From assembly GCA_963819115.1 (NCBI GenBank), contig CAWFUR010000010.1, positions 248,001 to 312,000 on the forward strand: a stretch of DNA of 64,000 bases, in the 5' to 3' direction. The stretch is from JACVRW01 sp963819115 (lineage in GTDB: Bacteria > Actinomycetota > Thermoleophilia > Solirubrobacterales > Thermoleophilaceae). The notes under the pieces are model-generated. The model saw nothing but the letters and a program-made list of their open reading frames with translations. It was not told where the DNA came from and searched no databases. A program made the translations under genes and the position numbers. Shown one piece after another: positions 1 through 8,998 of the stretch (positions within the stretch are counted from its first letter, which is position 1; every line of letters starts with the position of its first letter).

Positions 1-1284
1 GAAGGCCTTGTGCCGGGTCCCGTCCGGGATTCCCGGCCCGGCGTCCGACACCGTCAGGGACGCGGTGCCATTCACGCGGTTGGCCGAGACGGTCACGGCC
101 GTGCCCGAGGGGGTGTGGCGGATGGCGTTGTCGAGGAGGATGCGCATGATCTGGACCACGCGTTCACGATCGCAGGTCGCCTCCGGGCCGGCGTCCGGCA
201 GCCGGACGCTCAGCTTGGTGCGGTGGTCGGCCAGGGCGGGCCCGAACTCGCCCACGACGGTGCGCGCGAGCTCCGACAGGTCCACCGGCTCGTGATGGAA
301 CTCGAGCGAGCCCGCATCCAGGCGCGAGAGGTCGAGCAGGTCCACCGAGAGCTTCTGGAGGCGGGCCACCTGCTCGCTCATCGTGTCGAGGAACTCGCGC
401 CTGGTCTCCTCGTCGAGGTCCTCGTCCTGGAGCAGCTCCACGAAGCCCCCCAGGGAGAAGATCGGAGTGCGGAGCTCGTGCGATGCGGTGGCGATGAACT
501 CCTTGCGGGCCACGTCCACCTGACGCAGCTGTTCCTGCATCTCGTTGAACGTGTGCGTCAGCTGGCCGAGCTCGTCCCGCGAGTCCACGGGCAGCGGCTC
601 GATGAAGCGGCCCTCCGCCATCTCGGCGGCCGCCATCTCGAGGCGCCGCACGCGCCGGGCCAGCGCCTGGGCCACCAGGTAGCCGCCGGTCAGCGCAAGC
701 AGCAGGGCCGCGAGGGTGGCGATCAGGAGCCGCTCGCGCACGAAGCTCACGGTCTCGGCCACGTCGTCCAGGTCGCGGGAGTACATGGCCACCCATGTCG
801 GGTCGCCCTTGTACATCAGCGGCTGGGCCACGATGCCGATCTCCTGCTTGCCGAAGTGGCCGAACCCACTTCGGCTGTGCTCGCTCAGCACGGCACGGCG
901 GGCCAGGCCGTCGTCCCGCGGGAAGGCGGTCTCCGCCTCGCGGGAATCGGAGAGCGGGTAGAAGCGCAGCTCTCGCCCGTCGCCCTGCGGGCCGGCGAAG
1001 GACTGGTTCCAGTTGAGCAGGGTCACCCGCGAGTCGGTGGAGTCGGCCACCTGCCGCACGCGGCGGTCGATCGCGGGGGCGCGGGGCTCGCCGGCCAGCA
1101 GCTTCTCCAGGGGAGCGCGGCCCGCAACGACTTCCTGGCGCAGGTCGTGAAGGCGGCGCCCCTCGAGGTTCGATTCGAGCTGGGGCACCACGAGGAAGTA
1201 GATGACCGCGAATGCGGCGGCCGTGATGGCGAAGAACAGGAGCGCGAGCTCGTTGCGCAGCGAGCGGAAGCGGGGTAGGCGCAT
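1..1284 (-). CDS. Sensor histidine kinase (C-terminus cut by window edge)
   Basis: Membrane sensor kinase of a two-component system. From an ATG at 1284, 428 codons are visible; the C-terminus lies beyond the left edge. One membrane segment (about residues 13-34) is followed by an extracytoplasmic stretch of about 150 residues, a second segment (about 188-208), a HAMP-like linker, and a HisKA box with ASHELRTP whose His (about residue 268) is the expected phosphorylation site. An N box (LLDNAIRHTPSG) and the start of the G1 box (VSDAGPGIPDG) follow. Its ATG overlaps the stop of the upstream response regulator (ATGA at 1283-1286), so the two are translationally coupled and almost certainly cognate. 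The signal sensed cannot be told from the sequence. Confidence 0.93.
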   Translation of the reverse strand, partial: MRLPRFRSLRNELALLFFAITAAAFAVIYFLVVPQLESNLEGRRLHDLRQEVVAGRAPLEKLLAGEPRAPAIDRRVRQVADSTDSRVTLLNWNQSFAGPQGDGRELRFYPLSDSREAETAFPRDDGLARRAVLSEHSRSGFGHFGKQEIGIVAQPLMYKGDPTWVAMYSRDLDDVAETVSFVRERLLIATLAALLLALTGGYLVAQALARRVRRLEMAAAEMAEGRFIEPLPVDSRDELGQLTHTFNEMQEQLRQVDVARKEFIATASHELRTPIFSLGGFVELLQDEDLDEETRREFLDTMSEQVARLQKLSVDLLDLSRLDAGSLEFHHEPVDLSELARTVVGEFGPALADHRTKLSVRLPDAGPEATCDRERVVQIMRILLDNAIRHTPSGTAVTVSANRVNGTASLTVSDAGPGIPDGTRHKAF

Positions 1285-1985
1285 CAGCTGTCCCGGAAGC
1301 AGTAGCCGACTCCGCGCACGGTGAGGATCAGCTCGGGCTCGGCCGAGTCGCGCTCGAGCTTCTCCCTCAGGTGGCGGATGTGCACGTCGATGGTGCGCGG
1401 GTCCCGATAGGAGGCATCCCCCCATACGTGCTCGAGCAGCGCGGTGCGGCTCAGCACCCGCCCGGGAGTACGGGCCAGCGCGGCCAGGATCTCGAACTCC
1501 ACGTAGGTGAGCTGGATCGCCTCATCGCGAACGGTCACCTGGCGCTTCTCGAAGTCCACGCCGACCTCGCCCTGCGAGATGGGCGCCTCGAAGCGCTCCT
1601 CCGCCGCGGTGATCGCGGCCCGCCGGAGCACGGCCTTCACCCGGCTCCGGAACTCGCGCACGGAGAAGGGCTTGGTGATGTAGTCGTCGGCCCCGAGCTC
1701 GAGGCCCAGAACCTTGTCGATCTCCTCGGTCTTGGCGGTGAGCATGATGATCGGCACCGCGCTGCGCGAGCGGATCTGGCGGCACACGTCGAAGCCGTCG
1801 AGCTTCGGGAGCATCACGTCGAGGACCACGAGGTCGAAACTGGCCTCCCTCAGGCGCTCGAGGGCCTCGGGTCCGTCCAGTGCCGGCACCACCTCGTAGC
1901 CCTCCTTGCGCAGCGGGTAGGTGAGCAGCTTCTGCACCGCGGCCTCGTCGTCGACAAGGAGGATCCGTGGTGCGGGGCCCGTCAC
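1284..1985 (-). CDS. OmpR/PhoB-family response regulator
   Basis: DNA-binding response regulator of 233 residues. The receiver domain occupies about residues 7-120, with the acidic pair in LLVDDE, the phosphoacceptor Asp in LVVLDVMLPK, and the conserved Lys in YITKPFS. A winged-helix effector domain follows (about 135-230), with TPGRVLSRTALLEHVWG and TIDVHIRHLREKLE, both typical of the OmpR/PhoB class. It is the first gene of the operon with the kinase at 1-1284. The gene at 2026 is divergent, so their promoters probably share the short gap 1986-2025. The regulon is unknown. Confidence 0.95.
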   Translation of the reverse strand: MTGPAPRILLVDDEAAVQKLLTYPLRKEGYEVVPALDGPEALERLREASFDLVVLDVMLPKLDGFDVCRQIRSRSAVPIIMLTAKTEEIDKVLGLELGADDYITKPFSVREFRSRVKAVLRRAAITAAEERFEAPISQGEVGVDFEKRQVTVRDEAIQLTYVEFEILAALARTPGRVLSRTALLEHVWGDASYRDPRTIDVHIRHLREKLERDSAEPELILTVRGVGYCFRDS

Positions 1986-2025
1986 CTTCGAGATTGTAGG
2001 TTGCGGCGATGGTGATTCCGGCGCC

Positions 2026-3795
2026 TTGATCGAGCTGCGCGTCTACAGGGCGGCGTTCGTGCCCGCCCTGTTGGCGGCCGTGCTGACGATGTTCTCGCTC
2101 GAGGATCGTCCCCGCCCGCTGCCGCAGGGGCTGGCCGCGGACGTGCTCTTCGACGGCCGGCTGGCCGCGACGCGGGCGAGGGAGATCGCGGACGCGAACC
2201 CCAACCGCCACGCGGGCGGGCGGGGTGACCGCGCCACCGCCGACACCGTGGAGCGCAACCTCGCGGCCCGCGGGTTCACCGTCGAGCGGGACCGGTTCAC
2301 GCGTGACGGGCGCAGCCTCCAGAACGTGGTGGGCCGGCGGGCCGGCCGCACGCGGCGCCTCGTGGTGGTGGTGGCCGACCGCGACGCGGCCTCGACCCCC
2401 GACCTGGCGGGCAGCGCCTCGGACACCGCCGCTCTCCTCGAGCTGGCGCGGGTGCTCGAGGGCCGCTCGACGCGCAAGACGCTGGTGCTCGCCTCGCTGG
2501 ACGGCTCCACGCTCGGTCAGGTGGGCGCGGCGCGGCTGGCCGACGACCTCGGGCCGCCGTCCCTCGTGGATGCGGTGGTGGCCGTATCCGGTCTCGGCTC
2601 GCCCACCCGCCGCGGCTCGTATCTCCAGGCCTGGTCCAATGACAGCCGCCGCGCCGGGATCGGCCTCCAGCGCACGGTGGCCGACTCGATCCGCGAGGAG
2701 CTCGACCGGTCGCCCGGGTCCAACGGCGCGTTCGGGCAGCTTGCTCGCCTGTCCTTCCCGATCGGGATCGGGGCCCAGGCGGTGATGCTGGAGCGGGGAT
2801 ACGACTCGGTGAGGATCTCCGGCAGCGGGGAGCTCCCTCCCGAGGAGGGCGGCTCGATCGACGAGGATCGCCTGGGCACGCTGGGTAGGGCGACGCTGCG
2901 CACGCTCACGGCGCTCGACCAGGGAGGCCGTCCGGAGCACGGGCCCGAGAGCTACGTGCTGGCGGTGAGCCAGGTGGTGCCGGGCTGGACCCTGGCCCTG
3001 CTCGCCGCCACACTGCTCCTGCCCGTGCTCGTGGCCACCGTGGACGCCTTCGCCCGGGCGCGCCGCCGCCGGGTGTCCATCACGCCCTGGTGGCGCTGGC
3101 TCGGCGCCTGGACGGCCGCCTTCCTCGGCGGCCTCGTGATGGCCGAGCTGCTGGCCCGGGCGGGAGCCACGCCGGGGCCGCCCCCCGCTCCTCCGCCGCC
3201 CCAGTACATGCCCGTGGACGGCGCCGCACTGGCCGTGCTCGCGGGGGTCGTCGCGGCCATGGTCGCCTCGTTCGCCGTGGCCCGCAGGCTGATGATCCGC
3301 CCCTCTCCCGAGCTGGCCGATCCGACCGACCCGGGCGCGGGCGTGGCGTTCGCCCTGGGTGTGGCCGTGGCCGCGGTGATGCTCTGGCTGCTCAACCCCT
3401 ACGCCGCGCTGTTGGCCGTGCCCGCGGCCCACCTCTGGATGCTGGCGGCGCTCACCCGGCCGGCGCCCCCGCGGCGGGCCCGGGCCGTGCTGGTGGCGCT
3501 CGGCGCCCTGCCCGCGGCGATCGTGTGGCTCTACTACCTGTTCGCGCTCTCGCTCGACCCGCTCGGCGCCGCCTGGTACCTCCTGCTGCTGGTGGCCGGC
3601 CACTCCGTGGGGCTCGCCACCGCCCTGATCGGCTGCCTCTGGCTCGGGCTGCTGGGCGCCGTGATCGAGCTCACCCGCCGCACGCCGCGCGACACCCGGC
3701 CCCCGCCCAAGCCGCCGGGACCGCGCGTATACGGCCCCGGCAGCTACGCCGGGCCGGGCTCCCTCGGCGGCCCGCCGTCGGGCACGCGCCGCTGA
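2026..3795 (+). CDS. M28-like membrane protein, catalytic residues degenerate
   Basis: Protein of 589 residues with a short N-terminal hydrophobic anchor, an M28 aminopeptidase-like domain (about residues 40-300) and a C-terminal half with about six to seven membrane segments. The M28 fold is suggested by a beta strand ending VVVVADRD, the block GSASDTAALLELARVL, and VLASLDGSTLGQVGAARL. In active M28 enzymes these positions carry the zinc ligands and catalytic Glu (HxD, then D, then EE). Here the first His is replaced and the Glu pair reads Asp-Gly, so the domain is probably non-catalytic. The start is taken as TTG 2026 because the upstream in-frame sequence is low-quality coding and overlaps the divergent regulator; this choice is uncertain. 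It could be a scaffold or sensor related to the neighbouring two-component system, but nothing shows this directly. Confidence 0.7.
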   Translation: MIELRVYRAAFVPALLAAVLTMFSLEDRPRPLPQGLAADVLFDGRLAATRAREIADANPNRHAGGRGDRATADTVERNLAARGFTVERDRFTRDGRSLQNVVGRRAGRTRRLVVVVADRDAASTPDLAGSASDTAALLELARVLEGRSTRKTLVLASLDGSTLGQVGAARLADDLGPPSLVDAVVAVSGLGSPTRRGSYLQAWSNDSRRAGIGLQRTVADSIREELDRSPGSNGAFGQLARLSFPIGIGAQAVMLERGYDSVRISGSGELPPEEGGSIDEDRLGTLGRATLRTLTALDQGGRPEHGPESYVLAVSQVVPGWTLALLAATLLLPVLVATVDAFARARRRRVSITPWWRWLGAWTAAFLGGLVMAELLARAGATPGPPPAPPPPQYMPVDGAALAVLAGVVAAMVASFAVARRLMIRPSPELADPTDPGAGVAFALGVAVAAVMLWLLNPYAALLAVPAAHLWMLAALTRPAPPRRARAVLVALGALPAAIVWLYYLFALSLDPLGAAWYLLLLVAGHSVGLATALIGCLWLGLLGAVIELTRRTPRDTRPPPKPPGPRVYGPGSYAGPGSLGGPPSGTRR

Positions 3796-3914
3796 ACAGT
3801 CGTCCAGCGATCCGCCGCCAACCGCCTGTTCGGGGCGCCCGTTGCCGATGAGGGTTGAGCGGGCCGGAGCTTCCGATTCCGCAGATCGAGAGTTGGCGCG
3901 CGAGAGGAGGTCGC

Positions 3915-4100
3915 ATGGCCGCCACCAGATTCAGGGCCATGCTGCTCCGCTGGCTGGAGCATGGCGAGTACGTGGTGGATCCCGGCGCGGTGGCCGAGGC
4001 GATGCTGGCCTCAGGTGTGTTCGTAGCCCTCGAGGCCCCGAACCCGGGTCCCGGCCGCGTCGACCATGACGAGCCCCTCTCCGGCCCGGACTTCTCCTAG
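3915..4100 (+). CDS. Small protein, weakly FlgM-like
   Basis: Open frame of 61 codons with a strong ribosome site (GAGAGGAGG) ending about five bases before the ATG at 3915. The segment LEHGEYVVDPGAVAEAML resembles the short helix-turn motif found in FlgM-type anti-sigma proteins and in small actinobacterial proteins annotated that way, but no flagellar genes are nearby. The last 90 bases overlap the 3' end of the convergent thiL gene, so the C-terminal part may be under constraint from the other strand. It is probably a real small gene; the function is unknown. Confidence 0.5.
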   Translation: MAATRFRAMLLRWLEHGEYVVDPGAVAEAMLASGVFVALEAPNPGPGRVDHDEPLSGPDFS

Positions 4101-4937
4101 CCAGGTCAGGGGCGCTCCCGCGGCCTCCGCCGCGGCCGTCGCGGCATCCCGCCGGGCCTCGGGGACGGTGACCAGCAGCTCGTAGTCGTCGCCCCCGGCC
4201 GCCGCGAAGCGGGCCGCGTCCGGGGCCACGCGCTCCACCCCCTCGGCCACCGGCAGGTCAGCGAGCCGCACCGCCACCTCCACCCGGCTGCGCCGCGCCA
4301 CGTGCGCGGCGTCGGTGGCCAGGCCGTCGCTCAGGTCGATCATCGCCGTGGCTCCCGCGGCGGCCAGCGCCCGCCCTGCCTCCAGGCGCGGCTCCGGGCG
4401 CAGGTGCCGGCGCGCCAGGTCCGCGGGCACGCTCTCGCCCCGCTCGAGCAGCAGGCGGGCGGCCTCCGCCGCCCCGAGGGTTCCCGTGACCGCCACCAGG
4501 TCGCCCGGCCGGGCGCCGTCACGCCCCACGAGGTCGTCCTCCGCGTCCGCCCAGCCCGTGACGCTCACGGTCACGATCAGCGCGGGTGCGCGGATAACGT
4601 CGCCTCCGGCGATGGTGGCCCCGCAGCGCCCGGCCAGCTCCTCCATGCCCCGCACGAGGTCCAGGGCGCCCTCGAAGCCCGCGGGCAGGGCCAGCGCCAC
4701 GTAGGCCTCGCCCGCGTCGGCGCCCATGGCGGCGAGGTCCGACAGCGCGGTGGCCAGCGCCTTCCACCCCACATCGGCCGCCGAGTGCGAGGAAAGGTTG
4801 AAATGCACCCCCTCGGCCACGCTGTCGATCGAGGTCACGGCCAGCGGTCTGGCCCGCACCACCGCTGCGTCATCGCCGGACCACCGGGCTATCCGGCCAC
4901 TGCGATCGACGATGAGAGATTCGATCGCCTGGATCAA
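4011..4937 (-). CDS. thiL: Thiamine-monophosphate kinase
   Basis: ThiL phosphorylates thiamine monophosphate to thiamine diphosphate using ATP, the last step of thiamine cofactor synthesis, in the cytoplasm. The product of about 308 residues has the family's N-terminal WSGDDAAVV motif, the substrate/metal region TSIDSVAEGVHF, VGWKALATALSDLAAMGA, and the C-terminal IDLSDGLATDAAH and AAGGDDYELLV motifs. The frame stays open far upstream, but homology begins here, so the TTG at 4937 is the most likely start; no ATG is available nearby. Only 27 bp separate it from the divergent gene at 4965. The 3' end overlaps the convergent small gene at 3915-4100. No other thiamine genes are in the window. Confidence 0.93.
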   Translation of the reverse strand: MIQAIESLIVDRSGRIARWSGDDAAVVRARPLAVTSIDSVAEGVHFNLSSHSAADVGWKALATALSDLAAMGADAGEAYVALALPAGFEGALDLVRGMEELAGRCGATIAGGDVIRAPALIVTVSVTGWADAEDDLVGRDGARPGDLVAVTGTLGAAEAARLLLERGESVPADLARRHLRPEPRLEAGRALAAAGATAMIDLSDGLATDAAHVARRSRVEVAVRLADLPVAEGVERVAPDAARFAAAGGDDYELLVTVPEARRDAATAAAEAAGAPLTWLGEVRAGEGLVMVDAAGTRVRGLEGYEHT

Positions 4938-4964
4938 TGATCGCTCGACCAGGGTTACAGTCTC

Positions 4965-6002
4965 ATGGTGACTACAAGCAGCGACGAGTCGGGAAAGCCA
5001 ACCACACTGCTCGAGCGGGCGGGCACGGCTGCCGCCGGAATCGGGTCGGTGGGGCCGAGCAACCCAAGGGCTCGGATGGCGATGCAGTGGGGCCTCGCCG
5101 GCCTCATCTTCGCCTGTCTCCTCTTCTTCATCATCCGGCAGTGGAACTCGCTCCCGGACTTCGACTGGCGCTTCAGGCCACTGTGGCTGGCGCTCTCCGC
5201 GCTCGGCGTCTTCGCGCTCTATGTGGCCCAGGGGGAGCTGTGGCGGCTGATCGTCCACGCCCTGGGGGAGGAGCACCTGCGAGCCCGGCCTGCCCGCGCC
5301 ATCTGGGGCAAGTCTCTTCTGGCCCGGTACGTGCCCACGAACGCGCTGATGGTCGTGGGCCGCATGGTGATGGCGGAGAGGGAGGGCGTGCCCAAGCGCG
5401 TGACGCTCGCGAGCATCGTCTACGAGCTCGTGCTCGGGTTCGGCACCGCCGTGATGGTGGGCGCCTACTTCGTGATCCAACTGCCCAAGCTCGATCACCA
5501 GCCCGCTCGCTATGCGGTGCTCCTCGTGATCCCGCTCGTGATCGCGTTCCTCCACCCGCGGGTCTTCAAGCCGCTCACCGACTACGTCCTGCAAAAGCTC
5601 GGGCGGGAGCCCCTCACGAAGGTGCTGTCCTTCGGGCAGATCCTGAGGTTCTCGCTCATGTACATCGGATGCTGGGCGGTGATCGGCGTGGGCGTGTACG
5701 CGTTCGCCAAGGCGCTTCAGCCGCTGCCCGCCTCCGATTTCCCCTACGTCGCCGCCGCATACCCGGTGGCGTTCTGCGTCGCCGTTCTCACCTTCGTGGT
5801 TCCAAGCGGCCTGGGCACGCGCGACGCCGCGCTCGCAGTGGCCATCGCCGCCGTGCTGCCCGAAACCGTGGCCACCGCCATAGCGGTCGGCTTCCGCATC
5901 TTCCAGACGTTGATCGAGCTGGGCTACGTGGGGCTGGTCGTGCTGATTGACCGCCGTGCCCGCTCCCGCGAGCCCGCTCCCGCGCCCGTCCCCGGGTCCT
6001 AG
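4965..6002 (+). CDS. Flippase-like LPG synthase transmembrane-domain protein
   Basis: Integral membrane protein of 345 residues belonging to the lysylphosphatidylglycerol synthase TM / flippase-like family. Roughly eight hydrophobic segments follow a polar N-terminus of about 40 residues. Diagnostic patches are GKSLLARYVPTNALMVVGR and the C-terminal FVVPSGLGTRDAAL, corresponding to the PxGxGxxE-type loop of the family. It lacks the soluble aminoacyl-transferase domain of MprF, so a lipid or polyprenyl-lipid flippase role is more likely than lipid aminoacylation. ATG 4965 and GTG 4968 are alternative starts. A second family member is at 41666-42652. Confidence 0.85.
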   Translation: MVTTSSDESGKPTTLLERAGTAAAGIGSVGPSNPRARMAMQWGLAGLIFACLLFFIIRQWNSLPDFDWRFRPLWLALSALGVFALYVAQGELWRLIVHALGEEHLRARPARAIWGKSLLARYVPTNALMVVGRMVMAEREGVPKRVTLASIVYELVLGFGTAVMVGAYFVIQLPKLDHQPARYAVLLVIPLVIAFLHPRVFKPLTDYVLQKLGREPLTKVLSFGQILRFSLMYIGCWAVIGVGVYAFAKALQPLPASDFPYVAAAYPVAFCVAVLTFVVPSGLGTRDAALAVAIAAVLPETVATAIAVGFRIFQTLIELGYVGLVVLIDRRARSREPAPAPVPGS

Positions 6003-6015
6003 ACCCGCGCGAGCG

Positions 6016-8175
6016 CTACTGCCCGGGGCCGCCGAGCTGCTCGTTGCCCGGGCTGGCCCCGCCGCCCTGGTCGGGCGTGGGTGCGTTTGGCGTCTTCACA
6101 TCGGGGGCGCCCTGCGGGGGTGAGTCGTACAGGCGGGGGTCGAAGCTCTTGTGGTCGGTCTCGTTCGGCGTCTTGGTGGAGCTCTCGTCGGGAGCCTGGC
6201 CGGTGTAGTAGCCGCCTCCCGAGGTGGTGCTCTTGCCGGTGGACGCGTACTTCCCGAAGAAGGGCGAGAACTGGGCCGGCTCGGTGGGCTGCGGGAAGGG
6301 CTCGCAGTCGGTGCCGTGGGCCACGTTCATGTAGTCGTGCCAGATCATCGCCGGGAAGGTGCCGCCGGCCACCGCGATGCCGTGCACGTTGGTCATCTCC
6401 ACCAGGGCGTCGGGGTATCCGACCCACACGGAGCTCGCCAGCTTGGGCGTGAAGCCCACGAACCAGGCGTCGTTGAACTCGTCCGTGGTGCCCGTCTTCC
6501 CGGCGGCCGGGCAGCCGATGTTCGCCGCCGTGCCCGTGCCCGCCTGCACGTTCTGCTCGAGGATCTTGGTGACCTCGTAGGCCACCCCGTCCGAGAACGC
6601 GCGCTCCCGCTGAGGCTTCCCGAGATCGTCGGATTTGCCGTCCGGGAACTCGACGCGGGTGATCGCCTTGGGCGTGTTGCGGATGCCGCCCGAGGCGAGC
6701 GTGGCGTAGGCGTTGGCCATCTCGAGCGGGGACACGCCCAGGCGCAGGCCGCCCAGGCCCTCCGCGGGATAGGCGTCCAGCTTGGTGGTGATGCCCATCA
6801 GCTTCGCCGTCTCGCGCACCGCCTTGGGGCCGAGGTCCATGATCATCTGGGCGTAGACCGTGTTGTCGGACCGAAGCGTGGCCTGGGTGATCGTCATGTT
6901 CCCGCCGTAGGTGCCGTCGTAGGTCTTCGGCTCCCACGGAGGGGATCCCGGTCCCAGGTCGAGGCTCACCGGCTTCGAGGTGTAGGTGGTGCGGTTCGGG
7001 TCCACGCCCCTGCGGATGGCCGTGGTCAGCACAAACGTCTTGAACGCCGACCCGGGCTGGCGGTGGCCCTCGGCCGCCAGGTTGAAGGTGCGGTCCTTGT
7101 AGGTGCCGCTCGAGGCCATCGCGCGGATGTAGCCGTTCGACGGGTCGATCGAGACGATGGCCGACGAGGGGTCGGTGGCATAGGGGAGCTGTCCCGCGAT
7201 CGCCTTCCGGGCCTCCTCCTGCAGTGTCGGCTCGATCGTGGTGTGCACCTTCAGGCCGCCGCGGCGGAAGACGCCGACCCCGTACTTCTCGATCAGCTGC
7301 TCCTGCACGTAGTCGAAGAAGTAGGGCTCGCGCTTCTGGTTGTAGCGCGTGCCCTGCTTGAGGCCGAGGGGGCTTCGCTTGGCCGCGTCGGCCTGCGCGC
7401 TCGTCACGTATCCGTTGTGGACCATCCGGTCGAGCACCTCGTTGCGCCGGGCCAGCGCCGCCCCGGGGTTCCGGAACGGGTTGTACTCCGAGGGCGCCTG
7501 GGGGAGGCCGGCCAGCAGTGCCGACTCGCCCAGGTCGAGGTCACGGGCGTGCTTGGCGAAGAAGGTCACCGCCGCGGCCTCGACCCCGATCGCGGTGCGC
7601 CCGCCCACGGTCCCGTAGGGAATGTCGTTCAGGTAGTTGTGGAGGATCCAGGTCTTGGACCGTTCCTCCTCCAGCTCGGAGGCGAGCTTGGCCTCGCGGA
7701 TCTTGCGGGTGAAGTTCCGCTTCGGGTCCTTGATGTAGAGAGCGCGCACCAGCTGCTGGGTGATCGTGGACCCACCCTGCACCGTGTCGCCCGACTCGAG
7801 GTTGCGCACTCCCGCGCGGACGATGGCGTTGTAGTCAACGCCCTTGTGGTGGTAGAAGCGCTCGTCCTCGATGGCCACGGTGGCCCGCCGCAGGGCCACG
7901 GGAATGTCGCGCCAGGGGATCACCTGGCGCACGGTGTCCGACTGCACGAAGCCGAGCCGGGAGCCGTCGGAGGCGTAAATCACCGACGTCTCGCCCTTGT
8001 CCACGGGCTTCAGCTCCTTCAGGTCCGGAGCGGTGGCGGCGATGGCCAGCACGTATCCGGCCAGGGACATGACCCCGATGGCGCATGTGATGGCGAGGAC
8101 GCCCAGGGCCAGCATCAGCTTGCTGTGCCCGCCGTGGCGCCTGCGCCTCCTCGACTGTCGCTGGCGATGAGTCAT
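6016..8175 (-). CDS. Class A penicillin-binding protein (transglycosylase/transpeptidase)
   Basis: Bifunctional peptidoglycan synthase of 719 residues, anchored by one N-terminal membrane segment (about residues 20-45) after a basic RRRRRR-rich leader. The GT51 glycosyltransferase domain shows IEDERFYHHKGVD with the catalytic Glu, GGSTITQQLVRAL, and RKIREAKLASELE. The transpeptidase domain has the SxxK nucleophile in PGSAFKTF, the SDN triad motif in LRSDNTVYAQ and the KTG motif in AGKTGTTDE, all intact. The last 80 residues are Pro/Gly/Thr-rich and probably disordered. The ATG at 8175 puts the basic cytoplasmic tail directly before the membrane segment. The upstream gene (MscS) ends 25 bp away on the same strand, so they may be co-transcribed. 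Confidence 0.95.
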   Translation of the reverse strand: MTHRQRQSRRRRRHGGHSKLMLALGVLAITCAIGVMSLAGYVLAIAATAPDLKELKPVDKGETSVIYASDGSRLGFVQSDTVRQVIPWRDIPVALRRATVAIEDERFYHHKGVDYNAIVRAGVRNLESGDTVQGGSTITQQLVRALYIKDPKRNFTRKIREAKLASELEEERSKTWILHNYLNDIPYGTVGGRTAIGVEAAAVTFFAKHARDLDLGESALLAGLPQAPSEYNPFRNPGAALARRNEVLDRMVHNGYVTSAQADAAKRSPLGLKQGTRYNQKREPYFFDYVQEQLIEKYGVGVFRRGGLKVHTTIEPTLQEEARKAIAGQLPYATDPSSAIVSIDPSNGYIRAMASSGTYKDRTFNLAAEGHRQPGSAFKTFVLTTAIRRGVDPNRTTYTSKPVSLDLGPGSPPWEPKTYDGTYGGNMTITQATLRSDNTVYAQMIMDLGPKAVRETAKLMGITTKLDAYPAEGLGGLRLGVSPLEMANAYATLASGGIRNTPKAITRVEFPDGKSDDLGKPQRERAFSDGVAYEVTKILEQNVQAGTGTAANIGCPAAGKTGTTDEFNDAWFVGFTPKLASSVWVGYPDALVEMTNVHGIAVAGGTFPAMIWHDYMNVAHGTDCEPFPQPTEPAQFSPFFGKYASTGKSTTSGGGYYTGQAPDESSTKTPNETDHKSFDPRLYDSPPQGAPDVKTPNAPTPDQGGGASPGNEQLGGPGQ

Positions 8176-8200
8176 GGCGATCGTGGAGCGCCCGGAACGC

Positions 8201-8998
8201 TCAGGAGGCCTCTGCCGAGGATAGACCGTGCTCACGGAGGCGGCGCAGCCATCGGCGCCGGAGGTCGGCGGCCTTCGGCCCCCGCTCGCGCGGGCCGGCG
8301 GCCCAGGTGGTGGCGCTGAGGCGCACCCCATCCCGTTCGGCCTCGGCCACGGTGGCCGTGACCCCCTCCTCCTCGGCCTCGATCAGCTCGATCGCGCGGT
8401 CCGCGTCGGCATCCAGGCGTATCCACACCGACACCTCCACCTGCATGCGCGGATCCACCGTGGTGTGGTTCTCGACCGATCCCTGGGCCAGGCGCTCGTT
8501 GGGCACCACCAGGCGGGTTCCGTCGTCGAGGCGGATGTAGGTGTAGGTGAGCTTCACGTCCTCCACCTCGCCCGTCTGCCCTTCGAAGGTCACGAGGTCC
8601 CCGATCCGGATCGGCTGGGTGATCGCCAGCATGATCCCGGCCACCCCGTTGGCCAGCGTGGCCCGGGCAGCGAAGCCCACCACCAGGCCGAGAACGGCGG
8701 AGGAGGCGAGGATCGCGGTGGCCAGGCGGCGAACGCCCTCGAATTGGGACAGGCCCACGGCCAGCCCGAGCACGACGATCGCGGCGAACACCAGCCGCCG
8801 CACCAGGCGCAGGCGGGTGGTGGCCACGGGGGAGAGCTCGCCGCCGGCCACGGCCATGCTGATGCTGCGCCCGCGGCGCGCGAGCGCGCGGTCCACCAGC
8901 CGTGCCGCGAGCAGCGCAAGCGCCACGGTCACCACCGCGTAGATCTGCTCCTTGTGCTCCTCGAGGAAGGAGGCGCTGTAGAAATCGGTGACCGGCAT
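8201..8998 (-). CDS. MscS-family mechanosensitive channel
   Basis: Small mechanosensitive channel of 265 residues. Two membrane segments (about 18-36 and 62-82) precede the pore-lining helix, seen as the Gly/Ala-rich stretch LGLVVGFAARATLANGVAG. The beta domain follows with ITQPIRIGDLVTFEG and VEDVKLTYTYIRLDDGTRLVVPNERL, the hallmark of the family. Such channels open under membrane tension and release solutes during hypo-osmotic shock. Its ATG (8998 reading leftwards) overlaps by two bases the ATG of the divergent gene at 8997, so at least one of the two starts may be elsewhere. Confidence 0.92.
   Translation of the reverse strand: MPVTDFYSASFLEEHKEQIYAVVTVALALLAARLVDRALARRGRSISMAVAGGELSPVATTRLRLVRRLVFAAIVVLGLAVGLSQFEGVRRLATAILASSAVLGLVVGFAARATLANGVAGIMLAITQPIRIGDLVTFEGQTGEVEDVKLTYTYIRLDDGTRLVVPNERLAQGSVENHTTVDPRMQVEVSVWIRLDADADRAIELIEAEEEGVTATVAEAERDGVRLSATTWAAGPRERGPKAADLRRRWLRRLREHGLSSAEAS

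Noticed and set aside
1..1278. Long open frame on the plus strand opposite the histidine kinase
   Set aside because: His/Val/Arg-rich composition and no motifs; it is the antisense shadow of the kinase, as expected in very GC-rich DNA.
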